Assembly: GCA_963710625.1 (NCBI GenBank)
Contig: CAVQBG010000003.1
Location: 62,001-126,000, forward strand
DNA from: Sva-07 sp963710625
Lineage (GTDB): Bacteria; Actinomycetota; Acidimicrobiia; Acidimicrobiales; Ilumatobacteraceae
DNA length: 64,000 nucleotides
Reading direction: 5' to 3'
The notes beneath the pieces are model-generated. The model saw nothing but the letters and a program-made list of their open reading frames with translations, searched no databases and was not told the origin of the DNA. The translations under genes were made by a program, and so were the position numbers. Shown here piece by piece: positions 1-8,015 of the stretch. Numbering within the stretch: the first letter of the stretch is position 1; every line of letters starts with the position of its first letter.

Positions 1-1319
1 TCGGCGTACTGCTGCTCCCACTTCTGCGACATCACGTGCGGGTCGGTGGTGTCGGCGAGGACTTCCTCGAAGAAGTCGATGTAGCTCGGGTGGTGGACCG
101 GGTGGAACTCGTTCGACGTCGGATGCGTCAGGATCACGACGCCGCCCTCGCGTACGAGCGGCTTGCCGCGGTACAGGTTGAAGAAGTAGCCGAGCCCGGT
201 GCACATCACCAGGATCGGGTTCATGATCGAGTTGACGTTGTACGGGCAGATGTACGGGATCCCCAGCGTGAGGATGTCGGTCTGGCCCTCGACCTCGACG
301 AGCTGCTGGGTGTAGACGTTGTCGGTGGTGATCTTGTGGACCGCCTCGACCTCACCGCACTGGATGCTGGTCAGCTGGTGTGGGGCCTCGATGCCGTGGA
401 AGAGCTTGCGAGCCTGCCGGGACGGCAGCTTGGCGACCGACTTGGCGGTGGCGAGGTAGAGCGCACGGTCCTTGGCGTTCCACTCCCACTCCCGCTTGGC
501 GAGGAAGTCGAACGGCTGCGGGAACGTGTCGGTGTTCAGGGTGGTCTCGATCTGGAACACCGTCGGCCCGTGGTCGCGCATCACCTTGCCCATCCGCCAC
601 GTGCTCTTGTGGAGCTCGGAGGCGTGCTGGTCCATGAAGGAGTGCGACGCCTCCATCGTGGTCGGGTTGTGGTGGTGGCGCAGCGAGCGGTAGCTGGCGA
701 GACCGACGGCGGTCGACTTCCAGCCGCCGTCCATCGCCACGAGGTTGATGTTGACGTAGACGAGCAGATCGGACTCGGCGGCGCGCTTGTTGATCTCGAT
801 CTCCTCGCCCTGGTCGGTCGTGCCGAGGAAGGCGAGGTTGTCGGGGTCCTCCGCGTCGTGCTGGGTGAGCAGGCCGCGGGGCTCGAATGCGTCGTAGACG
901 CGGTCGCCGAGGGCATGACGCAGCTCGAACTCGTGCATGCGGCGGTGCAGGGCGAGTGCGGCGACCAGCTGGACGTCGTCGACCCCGGCGTCGGCGGCCA
1001 TCGTCAGCACCTGCTCGATGATGCGCTGGCGCAGGTCGGGGCGGCGCATCTTGGGAAGTGGGAGCGACACGTCGTCGAAGGCGATCGTCAGCTTCATGCC
1101 CGGGAAGAGCAGTGACGGCAGCGGGTCCATGTCGATCGGATTGAGCAACGCGATGCGGATCGCGCCGTCGACGTCGTCGATCGCATCGAGTGGCTCGGGT
1201 GCATAGATCACCCGGCTGCGGTCGGCGGGGAGTTTCTCCAGCCGGAAGCCCTCACCGTGCCAGAACAGGGTGGGCGGCGTCGACTTGTCGACGTCGAGAA
1301 CAAAGCCGGGTCTGGGCAT
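1..1319 (-). CDS. LarA-like (DUF2088) protein, C-terminus beyond window
   Basis: Reads leftwards from an ATG at 1319 and is still open at base 1, so 439 residues are visible and the C-terminus is missing. The N-terminal half carries a DDVSLPLP stretch at residues 82-89, matching the conserved DDxxRPxP-like signature of the lactate racemase LarA/DUF2088 superfamily, followed by His-rich segments (RHHHNPT, about residue 210). LarA enzymes use a nickel-pincer cofactor to racemise 2-hydroxyacids; distant DUF2088 members have other or unknown substrates. The start overlaps the stop of the upstream alcohol dehydrogenase (ATGA), so it is the third gene of a coupled operon. Whether this member is a racemase is uncertain; the family call is inferred from motif and length. 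Confidence 0.75.
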   Translation of the reverse strand, partial: MPRPGFVLDVDKSTPPTLFWHGEGFRLEKLPADRSRVIYAPEPLDAIDDVDGAIRIALLNPIDMDPLPSLLFPGMKLTIAFDDVSLPLPKMRRPDLRQRIIEQVLTMAADAGVDDVQLVAALALHRRMHEFELRHALGDRVYDAFEPRGLLTQHDAEDPDNLAFLGTTDQGEEIEINKRAAESDLLVYVNINLVAMDGGWKSTAVGLASYRSLRHHHNPTTMEASHSFMDQHASELHKSTWRMGKVMRDHGPTVFQIETTLNTDTFPQPFDFLAKREWEWNAKDRALYLATAKSVAKLPSRQARKLFHGIEAPHQLTSIQCGEVEAVHKITTDNVYTQQLVEVEGQTDILTLGIPYICPYNVNSIMNPILVMCTGLGYFFNLYRGKPLVREGGVVILTHPTSNEFHPVHHPSYIDFFEEVLADTTDPHVMSQKWEQQYA

Positions 1320-2518
1320 CAGGAGTCTTCCTTGCGCAGGTCGAACGCGATCTTCACGGCGCCACGACGGCCGGCCGTGGCGGCGTGGGCGATCGCGTCG
1401 ACGTGGTCGGACAGGGGATAGGTGGCAGAGAGCAGCCGCTCGGCTCCGAGGGCGTTCGCAGTCTCGATGGCGAGGTCGAAGGTGCGCGCCCTGCGGCCGT
1501 CGGGGAGGTGTTCGGTGCCGTAGGTGTAGGCGCCCTTGAGCTCGGTCTCGCGGTGCCACAGGCCCGTGAGGTCGAGGGTGACGTCGGCCGGCATGCCGAG
1601 CAGGACGACGCGGCCGCGCGGGCGGGTCATGCGCAACGAGTCGGCGACGGTGGCGCTGGTGCCGACGGCGTCGATCGTGACGTGCGCTCCCGAGCTGAGA
1701 TGGTCGCCGATCATGTGGCAGCCAGTCCGTCGCCGGATGGCGCGCTGCAGCCCGTCCGGTCCCACGACGACGTCCGCGCCGAACGCCTTGGCGAGTTGCT
1801 GCTGATGCGGGTAGCGGGCCCCGACGATGATCTCGACATCGGGAACGTAGCGGCGCAGGCCCGCCACGGCGGCGAGGCCCATCGTGCCGGCGCCGAGTAC
1901 CGCGACGACCGCTGGGCGATCGGTGTCCTGGCGGGCGGCGACCACCGGCGAGGCGAGGAGCGCGGCGTGGATGCCGCCCGCGAAGGGCTCGACGAGCACG
2001 GCGCGTTCGTCGGACATGTCGTCGGCGATGCGGTGGAGTTGTGACTCGTGCGCGACGAACTCGGGTGCCCAGCCGCCGCCGGTCGAGCAGCAGAACCCGG
2101 TCTGGATGCCGGGCTCGAGCGGGCCGGTGGCGAGATGGGCGTAGTCGTCGCCGTCGCCGGGAGCGGCACCGTCGAACGGCGGCGCGAACCCGCGGGCCTC
2201 GTGGCCGAGCACTGGCTCCAGGATCACCCGGGTGCCGTCGTCGAGCTCACCGACCACCTCGTGGCCCGGCACGAACGGGAACGAGACCCAGTCCTCGAAG
2301 TACAGCGACGCGTGCCCTTCCACGAGCGACAGGTCCGACCCGCAGATCCCGGCGAGACGGGTGTGCACCCGGTGCCAACCGGGTCCTGGCAGGTCGGGTG
2401 CGTCGATCGAGGTGTATTCGAGCGGCCCGAGCTTGGTGGCGGTCACCGGCGAGATCGCCGACGCGATTCGCGCCATGCCGAGTCTGGGCACCGAGCGCGA
2501 CACCCGGAGCGCCTTCAT
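1319..2518 (-). CDS. zinc-type medium-chain alcohol dehydrogenase family protein
   Basis: A 399-residue MDR-superfamily oxidoreductase. Visible are a GroES-like N-terminal domain with ICGSDLSLVEGH and PGHEVVGEL (catalytic zinc region), a GFCCSTGGGW segment, and a Rossmann NAD(P) motif VLGAGTMGLAA. Related family members normally carry a four-cysteine structural zinc lobe before the LEPGIQTGY segment; here that lobe reads AAPGDGDDYAH and lacks the cysteines. I chose the ATG at 2518 because it overlaps the stop of the upstream reductase/HAD gene (ATGA); an upstream extension in the same frame lies inside that gene. The operon context suggests oxidation or reduction of an alcohol/aldehyde related to the product of the reductase domain, but the substrate cannot be read from sequence. 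Confidence 0.85.
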   Translation of the reverse strand: MKALRVSRSVPRLGMARIASAISPVTATKLGPLEYTSIDAPDLPGPGWHRVHTRLAGICGSDLSLVEGHASLYFEDWVSFPFVPGHEVVGELDDGTRVILEPVLGHEARGFAPPFDGAAPGDGDDYAHLATGPLEPGIQTGFCCSTGGGWAPEFVAHESQLHRIADDMSDERAVLVEPFAGGIHAALLASPVVAARQDTDRPAVVAVLGAGTMGLAAVAGLRRYVPDVEIIVGARYPHQQQLAKAFGADVVVGPDGLQRAIRRRTGCHMIGDHLSSGAHVTIDAVGTSATVADSLRMTRPRGRVVLLGMPADVTLDLTGLWHRETELKGAYTYGTEHLPDGRRARTFDLAIETANALGAERLLSATYPLSDHVDAIAHAATAGRRGAVKIAFDLRKEDS

Positions 2519-4893
2519 CGCCGTGCTCCCGCTCCGAAGCGCTGGCGGCGCTCGCGTTCGGACAGCAACGGCCCGATCGGCAGCTTGGGCCGAGGGCCGC
2601 CGGGCGACTTGCTCCAGTGCTCGACGAGCCAGCCGCGCTTGCGGGCGATCGCGGCGAGGCGCGTCTCGGGGTTGACGGCGACGGGGAACCCGACCGCCTC
2701 GAACAGCGGCAGGTCCGACGACGAGTCGGCGTAGGCGACGCACTCGTCGAGGTCGAACCCCTCCGCGTCGCAGTAGTCGGACAGGATCTGCGCCCGCGCC
2801 TCACCGGTCGGCGGCACCGTGATCATCTCGCCGGAGTAGGTGTTGTCGGGCCGGATCGACATCTCGGCGGCGACGATCTCGTCGAACAAGGGTCGCAGTC
2901 CCTCGACGTTGAAGCTGAGCGCGCCGGTGATCAGGATCGTGCGGTGCCCGAGCGCCCGGTGTTGGCGGACCCGTCGCATGCCCTCGGGGAACGACTTGGT
3001 CATGATCACCTGGGCGAACATCTCGCGGGCGTCGCGCTCGATCTGCTCGACCGGCGCATCTTCGTAGCGCCGGTAGAAGTGGCGCAGGAAGTCGGTGCGG
3101 TCCGCGCGGTCGAGCTTGAGCAGGCCCGGTCCCTCGGCGAGTGTGCGCAGGGCGTAGCGGATGCGCTCGGGGGTGTCGAGCCGGCGCGTCGCCAGCCACG
3201 AGTAGCTCTCGACCACGTTCGACGCGATCAGCGTGTTCTCGAGGTCGAACGCGACCACCTGGCGTCTGGGATCGAGGACCTGCTTGCGCATCCGCGCCAT
3301 GCGGTCGGTCGATGCCGCGGGGCCCGGCGTCGTCTTGACCCGGGCGTGTTGGACGATCGAGGGGAGATGGACCTGGGTGATGTAGGTCGGCCAGTCGACC
3401 GAGCGCGGATCGAAGTTGAACTCGGCGCGGTCGGCGTCGTCGAGCTCGCCCCAGGTGAGCATCAGGTTGTCGACCTGGTAGATCGCCTCGCACTCGGTGT
3501 ACAGCCCGTACAGCTCGACGTAGGTGAGGGCTCGCTCGACCTCGACGCGCTTGGTCTCGATCTGCGCCGACCACTCCGCCTGACGGCCGCGCAGCGGAAG
3601 GTTCTGCAGCACCTTCTCCCCGGCGGCGAGCACCTTCTTGGCTCGTCCGAGCTGGGCCTGGACCCGGCCACGGGCAGGGAACTTGAACTCCGGCACCACG
3701 ATCGGCTGGCCCTTCGCGTCGTACACCGGATGCTCGAGGAACCAGCCGCTGACGTTGTCGACGAGCATCCGGTACTTGAGCGGGTTGATGCCACCGGATG
3801 CGACCTGGGTGATCGCGGGTGCGCGTTCGGGGCCCAGCGCGGCGACCGCGATGATCGACGCGACGACGATGTCGACCGGGATGACGTCGACGGTGCCTTC
3901 GGGGACGCCGGGGAACTCGTCGAGCAGCCCGCGGGCGTAGGAGATGAGGACCGGCTCGGCCATCCGGAAGCCGCGGATCCAGCCGGGCTTCGGTTCGGCG
4001 AGCGCCGATTCGATGATCGACGGCCGCACGATCGACACGGGGACGTCACCCTTGACGTCGGTGAGCGCCTGTTCGCCGAGTGCCTTGGTGAACGCGTAGG
4101 CGTCGGGCCAGCCGACGCTGGCTGCGCGGGCGCGCCCCGCTTCGACGAGCTGGTCCTTCACCCACCGCTCGCGCAACGACTCGGTCTTCGATGCCAGGGC
4201 GGGAGCGCCGGCGGCGCCGAGCTCGTCGCGGGCCTCGGCGCGGAACCGTTCGAGCTGCTCTCGGCTGCGGCTGGCCGCGTCGGCATCGGAGCGCAGTCGC
4301 CGGCTGGCCGCGACCTCGTTGCGCCAGTCGATGCCGACGTCGAACGGGCCGTCGCTCACCAGTTGTTCGGGTGCGTTGCCGCGACGGTTGCCGGCGACGT
4401 AGCAGGTCGACACGGCGACGAGGTGCGGTGTGATGCCGATCTCGTTGCACAGGTTGGCGATGCGGCTGGGGCCGAGCAGGTTGATCTCGACGGCGGAGTC
4501 CAACGGCGAGTCGAACGACACGGCGGCCGCCGAGTGGATCACGGTGTCGCACGAGGCGAAGATCGCCCGGTCGGCGTCGTTCAACCCGAGGCCGTCGCGT
4601 GTCACGTCGCCCGCGATCGTGGTGACGCGGGACGTGACCGTCGTGAAGTCGTCGCCGCGCTCGGTGCACGCGGCTCGGAGCCGGTCGAAGGCGTCGTTCT
4701 TGAAGATCTCGCGCTCGGTGCGCTTCGCCGCCGGGGTGCGCTGGCCGTCGCGCACCAGCAGCACGAGTTCGCACCCGGGCACCGATCGCAGGAGCCGTTC
4801 GACCAGCGCCGTCCCCACGAACCCCGTGGCGCCGGTGATGGCGATCCGTTTCCCCGCGAGCTCCTCGGCGATCACGGTTGACAGTTCTAGCAC
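2515..4893 (-). CDS. thioester/acyl reductase-like SDR fused to HAD-IB phosphatase-like domain
   Basis: A 792-residue two-domain protein. The N-terminal part is an extended SDR of the fatty acyl/thioester reductase type: TGATGFVG at residues 20-27 and a Tyr-Lys pair in AYAFTKALGE. The C-terminal part, from about residue 545, is HAD-IB-like: motif I FDLENTL, motif II ITGAL, and motif IV YADSSSDLPLF. Motif I has Glu where HAD phosphatases normally have the second Asp (DxDxT), so phosphatase activity is uncertain. The start is a GTG at 4893, five bases from the palindromic operator, leaving no room for a Shine-Dalgarno; a leaderless transcript or the in-frame GTG at 4875 are alternatives. Likely acts on acyl thioesters in lipid metabolism (inference). 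First gene of the operon with the dehydrogenase and LarA-like protein. Confidence 0.85.
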   Translation of the reverse strand: MLELSTVIAEELAGKRIAITGATGFVGTALVERLLRSVPGCELVLLVRDGQRTPAAKRTEREIFKNDAFDRLRAACTERGDDFTTVTSRVTTIAGDVTRDGLGLNDADRAIFASCDTVIHSAAAVSFDSPLDSAVEINLLGPSRIANLCNEIGITPHLVAVSTCYVAGNRRGNAPEQLVSDGPFDVGIDWRNEVAASRRLRSDADAASRSREQLERFRAEARDELGAAGAPALASKTESLRERWVKDQLVEAGRARAASVGWPDAYAFTKALGEQALTDVKGDVPVSIVRPSIIESALAEPKPGWIRGFRMAEPVLISYARGLLDEFPGVPEGTVDVIPVDIVVASIIAVAALGPERAPAITQVASGGINPLKYRMLVDNVSGWFLEHPVYDAKGQPIVVPEFKFPARGRVQAQLGRAKKVLAAGEKVLQNLPLRGRQAEWSAQIETKRVEVERALTYVELYGLYTECEAIYQVDNLMLTWGELDDADRAEFNFDPRSVDWPTYITQVHLPSIVQHARVKTTPGPAASTDRMARMRKQVLDPRRQVVAFDLENTLIASNVVESYSWLATRRLDTPERIRYALRTLAEGPGLLKLDRADRTDFLRHFYRRYEDAPVEQIERDAREMFAQVIMTKSFPEGMRRVRQHRALGHRTILITGALSFNVEGLRPLFDEIVAAEMSIRPDNTYSGEMITVPPTGEARAQILSDYCDAEGFDLDECVAYADSSSDLPLFEAVGFPVAVNPETRLAAIARKRGWLVEHWSKSPGGPRPKLPIGPLLSERERRQRFGAGARR

Positions 4894-4897
4894 GATC

Positions 4898-4915
4898 CTC
4901 TACCAATTGGTAGAG
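4898..4915. promoter_or_regulatory. perfect 18-bp palindrome, probable TetR operator
   Basis: The sequence ctctaccaattggtagag is identical to its reverse complement. It lies in the 41-bp gap between the divergent reductase/HAD start (4893) and the TetR start (4935). Its length, symmetry and position are typical of a TetR-family operator controlling both directions. It overlaps the expected promoter or translation start region of the leftward operon. Confidence 0.85.
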
Positions 4916-4934
4916 ACATGACGGGACGCTGGAC

Positions 4935-5525
4935 GTGACGACGCGGGATCGGATCCTCGAGACGGCGCTCGATCTGTTCGGCATGCGTGGCGTCGATGCG
5001 GTGTCACTCGACGAGATCGCCCGTGCGGTCGGCGTCCGCAAGCAGACGGTGCTCTACTGGTTCGAGTCGAAGGACGTGCTCGTCGACGAGGTGCTCGCCG
5101 TGGCCGCGACCGAACTCGTGATCGTGATCGATGCGGCACTGCGTGCGGCCCCCGACGACCCGCTCGATCGGATCGACGCCGTCGTCCGTGCGGTCTTCCG
5201 GCCCGCGGTTCGCCGCCCGGCGCTGCTCGGTTTGATCCGCGAGGTGAACCGGCTCGACTCGGAACCGGCCGCACGGTTGCGGTCGCGCGTTCAGTCGTTG
5301 GTCGATCGCGCCGTGGCCTATCTCGGTGCGGAGATGGACGCGGGACGACTCAGGCGTGGTGATCCGCGTCTGGTCGCTGCGCTCGGCTACGCGACGTTGA
5401 CCGGCATCGCCACCGAGCCCGAGGCCCTGCGCTCCGTCGGCTGGCAGCCGACCGCCGCGGGCCTGCGCCATCTCCGCGACGAACTCCGAGCCTTCCTGCG
5501 CGCCGCGCTCGCACCCCGACCCTGA
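4935..5525 (+). CDS. TetR family transcriptional regulator
   Basis: A 196-residue protein whose first 50 residues form a TetR helix-turn-helix: RILETALDLFGMRG, then LDEIARAVGVRKQTVLYWFESKDVL. The remainder is an all-helical ligand-binding and dimerisation domain without a recognisable specificity. It starts with GTG, reading VTTRDRILE, 20 bp downstream of a perfect 18-bp palindrome, and is divergent from the reductase/HAD-dehydrogenase-LarA operon. It is therefore the likely repressor of that operon and of itself; the ligand may be an acyl-CoA or alcohol metabolite (inference). A strong hairpin follows its stop. Confidence 0.93.
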   Translation: MTTRDRILETALDLFGMRGVDAVSLDEIARAVGVRKQTVLYWFESKDVLVDEVLAVAATELVIVIDAALRAAPDDPLDRIDAVVRAVFRPAVRRPALLGLIREVNRLDSEPAARLRSRVQSLVDRAVAYLGAEMDAGRLRRGDPRLVAALGYATLTGIATEPEALRSVGWQPTAAGLRHLRDELRAFLRAALAPRP

Positions 5526-5527
5526 CC

Positions 5528-5569
5528 GCGATGAGCGAACGCCCCGTATCCGGGGGTTTCGCTCATCGC
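5528..5569. terminator. bidirectional hairpin between convergent tetR and ddl
   Basis: A 12-bp perfect inverted repeat (gcgatgagcgaa ... ttcgctcatcgc) encloses a second CCCC/GGGG stem. It sits between the TetR stop (5525) and the ddl stop (5595 side), where a shared terminator is expected. No T-run follows either arm, as is common in high-GC Actinobacteria. Confidence 0.75.
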
Positions 5570-5594
5570 TGGGACGATGCCTGGGGGACTGCGG

Positions 5595-6692
5595 TCAGCG
5601 TTTGGTGTTGCGGCGACGTCGAGTGTGGCGTTCGAGGGCGAGGTCGACCAGGCGATCGATCAGCTCGCCGTAGCTCAGGCCGGAGTGGATCCACAGCTTC
5701 GGGTACATCGAGATCGGGGTGAAGCCGGGCATCGTGTTGACCTCGTTGCACAGGAACCCGCGGCCGTTGCCCTCGTCGTCCATCTCGTAGAAGAAGTCGA
5801 CCCGAGCGAGCCCGTCGCACCGCAGCGCCCGGAACGTGTCGACGGCGAGCCGACGGACCTCGTCGGCGGCTGCGTCGGGAAGCGGTGCCGGGATCAGCAG
5901 CTGGGCGCCGTCGGTGACGTACTTGTCCTCGTAGCTGTAGAACTCCTCGCCGGGCACGATCTCGCCGGGCACCGACGCTTCCGGGTCGGTCGTGCCCAGC
6001 ACCGCGACCTCGATCTCCCGGCCGGTGATCGCCTCCTCGACGACGATCATCTCGTCGTAGCTGAGCGCATGGTCGATCGCTTTCCGGAGCGCGTCGAGCG
6101 TGCTCGCCTTGGAGACACCGACCGACGAGCCCATGTTCGCCGGCTTCACGAACACCGGCAGGCCGAGTTCGGCAGCGAGCTCGGCGGGCAGGCCCGGGGT
6201 CATCTCGTGCTCGGCGAAGGAGCGGTATCGGGCCTGGGGAATTCCCGCCGCGGTCAGCACCTGCTTGGCCATCGCCTTGTCCATCGACACCGCCGAGCCG
6301 AGCACACCGCTGCCGACGTACGGCACGTTGGCGAGGTCGAGCATGCCCTGCACCGTGCCGTCCTCGCCGAGCGGACCGTGCAGCAGCGGGAGCACCACGG
6401 TGATCTCGTCGCCACCCGCGGCCGCGGCGAGCATCGGGGTGGGGGACACGTCGGTGCCCGCAGGGTTCAGGCGCCCGGGGATCGCATGCGGCCCCTCGAT
6501 CAGTGCCTCGACGGCCTCGTGGGCGAGCGCCCACTGTCCCTCGGTGGAGATGCCGACCGGCGTGATGCGGTAGCGGTGGCGGTCGGCGGCACGCAGGACG
6601 TGTGCTGCGGTAGTGCACGACACGTCGTGTTCGGCCGACTCCCCACCGAACAGCACCACGAGGTGAATGCGATCATGCGGCTCGTCGACCAT
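5595..6692 (-). CDS. ddl: D-alanine--D-alanine ligase
   Basis: A 365-residue ATP-grasp enzyme that joins two D-alanines for peptidoglycan precursor synthesis in the cytoplasm. The N-terminus VVLFGGESAEHDVS is the classic Ddl opening. Further on are LPLLHGPLGEDGT, the ATP-binding VKPANMGSSVG, and the metal-binding C-terminal CNEVNTMPGFTP. Length is normal. It starts at ATG 6692, only 24 bp from the murF start on the opposite strand, so the two steps of the same pathway (D-Ala-D-Ala formation and its addition to UDP-MurNAc-tripeptide) are divergently coupled. The gap has no space for a Shine-Dalgarno plus promoter in each direction, suggesting leaderless mRNAs. Confidence 0.97.
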   Translation of the reverse strand: MVDEPHDRIHLVVLFGGESAEHDVSCTTAAHVLRAADRHRYRITPVGISTEGQWALAHEAVEALIEGPHAIPGRLNPAGTDVSPTPMLAAAAGGDEITVVLPLLHGPLGEDGTVQGMLDLANVPYVGSGVLGSAVSMDKAMAKQVLTAAGIPQARYRSFAEHEMTPGLPAELAAELGLPVFVKPANMGSSVGVSKASTLDALRKAIDHALSYDEMIVVEEAITGREIEVAVLGTTDPEASVPGEIVPGEEFYSYEDKYVTDGAQLLIPAPLPDAAADEVRRLAVDTFRALRCDGLARVDFFYEMDDEGNGRGFLCNEVNTMPGFTPISMYPKLWIHSGLSYGELIDRLVDLALERHTRRRRNTKR

Positions 6693-6716
6693 CGGCCCAC
6701 GGTACCGTCGGCGTCC

Positions 6717-8015
6717 GTGAGGATTCGTGCATCCGATGCGGCCGCGGGGATCGGTGGCCGGTTGATCGGCCCCGACGTGGAGTTCGACGGTGCGTCGTTC
6801 GATTCGCGTACCACCCGACGCGGCCAGCTCTTCGTCCCGATCGTCGCCGAGCGCAACGGGCACGAGTTCATCGGAGTCGCCCGCGAGGCCGGTGCGCCGG
6901 TCCACCTCACGAGCGGACCCGATCCGTTCCGGCGGACCGGCACGGCGATCGAGGTCGCGGACACGGGCCTCGCCCTGCTCGCCCTCGCGGGGTGGGCCCG
7001 CCAGCGGCTCGACGCGGCCGTGGTCGGTGTCACCGGCAGCGTCGGCAAGACGACGACGAAGGACATGATCGCGGTCGCTTGCGCGGCAGGACGTCGCACG
7101 ACCGCCAACGAGCGCAGCTTCAACAACGACCAGGGTCTCCCGGTCACGATCCTGAACGCTCCCGACGACACCGAGGTGCTGGTGCTCGAGATGGGGATGC
7201 GGGGGTTCGGCCACATCGCCCGACTGTGCGAGATCGCGCGTCCCGACGTCGGCGTCGTCACGGTCGTCGGTCACGCCCACACCGACCTCGTCGGCGGACT
7301 CGACGGCGTGGCGACGGCGAAGGGTGAGCTGGTGGAGGCGCTGCCGGCATCCGGCACTGCCGTCCTCAACGCCGACGACGATCGGGTTGCGGCGATGGCG
7401 GCGCGGACCGGTGCCTCGGTGGTCACCTTCGGCTGGGCGGGCGAGGTGCGACCCGCCGACATCGAGCTCGACCACCGAGCGCGGGCTCGCTTCGTCGTGC
7501 ACTCGCCGTGGGGGCGTGCCGAGGTCGTGCTGCCGGTCCCCGGGATGCACATGGTGTCGAACGGGCTCGCGGCGCTGGCGGTCGCCGGCGCGGTCGGGGT
7601 CGACCTCGACGCTGCGGCGGCCGCGTTGGCCGACGTGTCGGTGTCGAGCATGCGGATGGAGATGTTGGTGGCATCGAGCGGGGCGACGGTCGTCAACGAC
7701 GCGTACAACGCGAACCCGACGTCGATGACCGCCGCCCTCGACGCGCTGGCCGCGATGCACGCCGACCGGCGCATCGCCGTGGTCGGGCTGATGGGCGAGA
7801 TCGAGGATCCCGAGGTGGCTCACCGCTCGATCGCCGCGCACGCCGACGACCTCGGCATCGAGTTGGTGGCCGTCGGAACCGACCTCTACGGCGTCGAGCC
7901 GGTCGATGACGTGCCGAGCGTGGTGGGACCGCTCGGGCCTGGTGATGCCGTGCTCGTGAAGGCGAGCCGATCCGCGGGACTCGAGCGCGTGGTCCTCGAG
8001 CTGGTGCGCGACTAG
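6717..8015 (+). CDS. murF: UDP-N-acetylmuramoyl-tripeptide--D-alanyl-D-alanine ligase
   Basis: A 432-residue Mur ligase that attaches D-Ala-D-Ala to the peptidoglycan precursor. Key signatures: P-loop VTGSVGKTTTKD near residue 103, the MurF-type NERSFNNDQGLP, LEMGMRGFGHI, and the C-terminal VNDAYNANPTSM. The start is the GTG at 6717 (VRIRASD), the first in-frame start before the Mur N-terminal fold; ddl begins 24 bp away on the other strand. Its stop overlaps the stop of the convergent MFS gene by four bases. An isolated murF beside ddl, away from the main dcw cluster, is seen in several actinobacteria (family knowledge). Confidence 0.95.
   Translation: MRIRASDAAAGIGGRLIGPDVEFDGASFDSRTTRRGQLFVPIVAERNGHEFIGVAREAGAPVHLTSGPDPFRRTGTAIEVADTGLALLALAGWARQRLDAAVVGVTGSVGKTTTKDMIAVACAAGRRTTANERSFNNDQGLPVTILNAPDDTEVLVLEMGMRGFGHIARLCEIARPDVGVVTVVGHAHTDLVGGLDGVATAKGELVEALPASGTAVLNADDDRVAAMAARTGASVVTFGWAGEVRPADIELDHRARARFVVHSPWGRAEVVLPVPGMHMVSNGLAALAVAGAVGVDLDAAAAALADVSVSSMRMEMLVASSGATVVNDAYNANPTSMTAALDALAAMHADRRIAVVGLMGEIEDPEVAHRSIAAHADDLGIELVAVGTDLYGVEPVDDVPSVVGPLGPGDAVLVKASRSAGLERVVLELVRD

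Noticed and set aside
36..1115. 359-codon plus-strand frame at the window start
   Set aside because: Antisense to the LarA-like gene, which has recognisable conserved segments and an ATGA overlap with its neighbour.
2041..4881. 946-codon open frame on the plus strand
   Set aside because: It is antisense to the reductase/HAD gene and made of Arg-, Asp- and Gly-rich low-sense sequence. The minus-strand frame shows clear domains.
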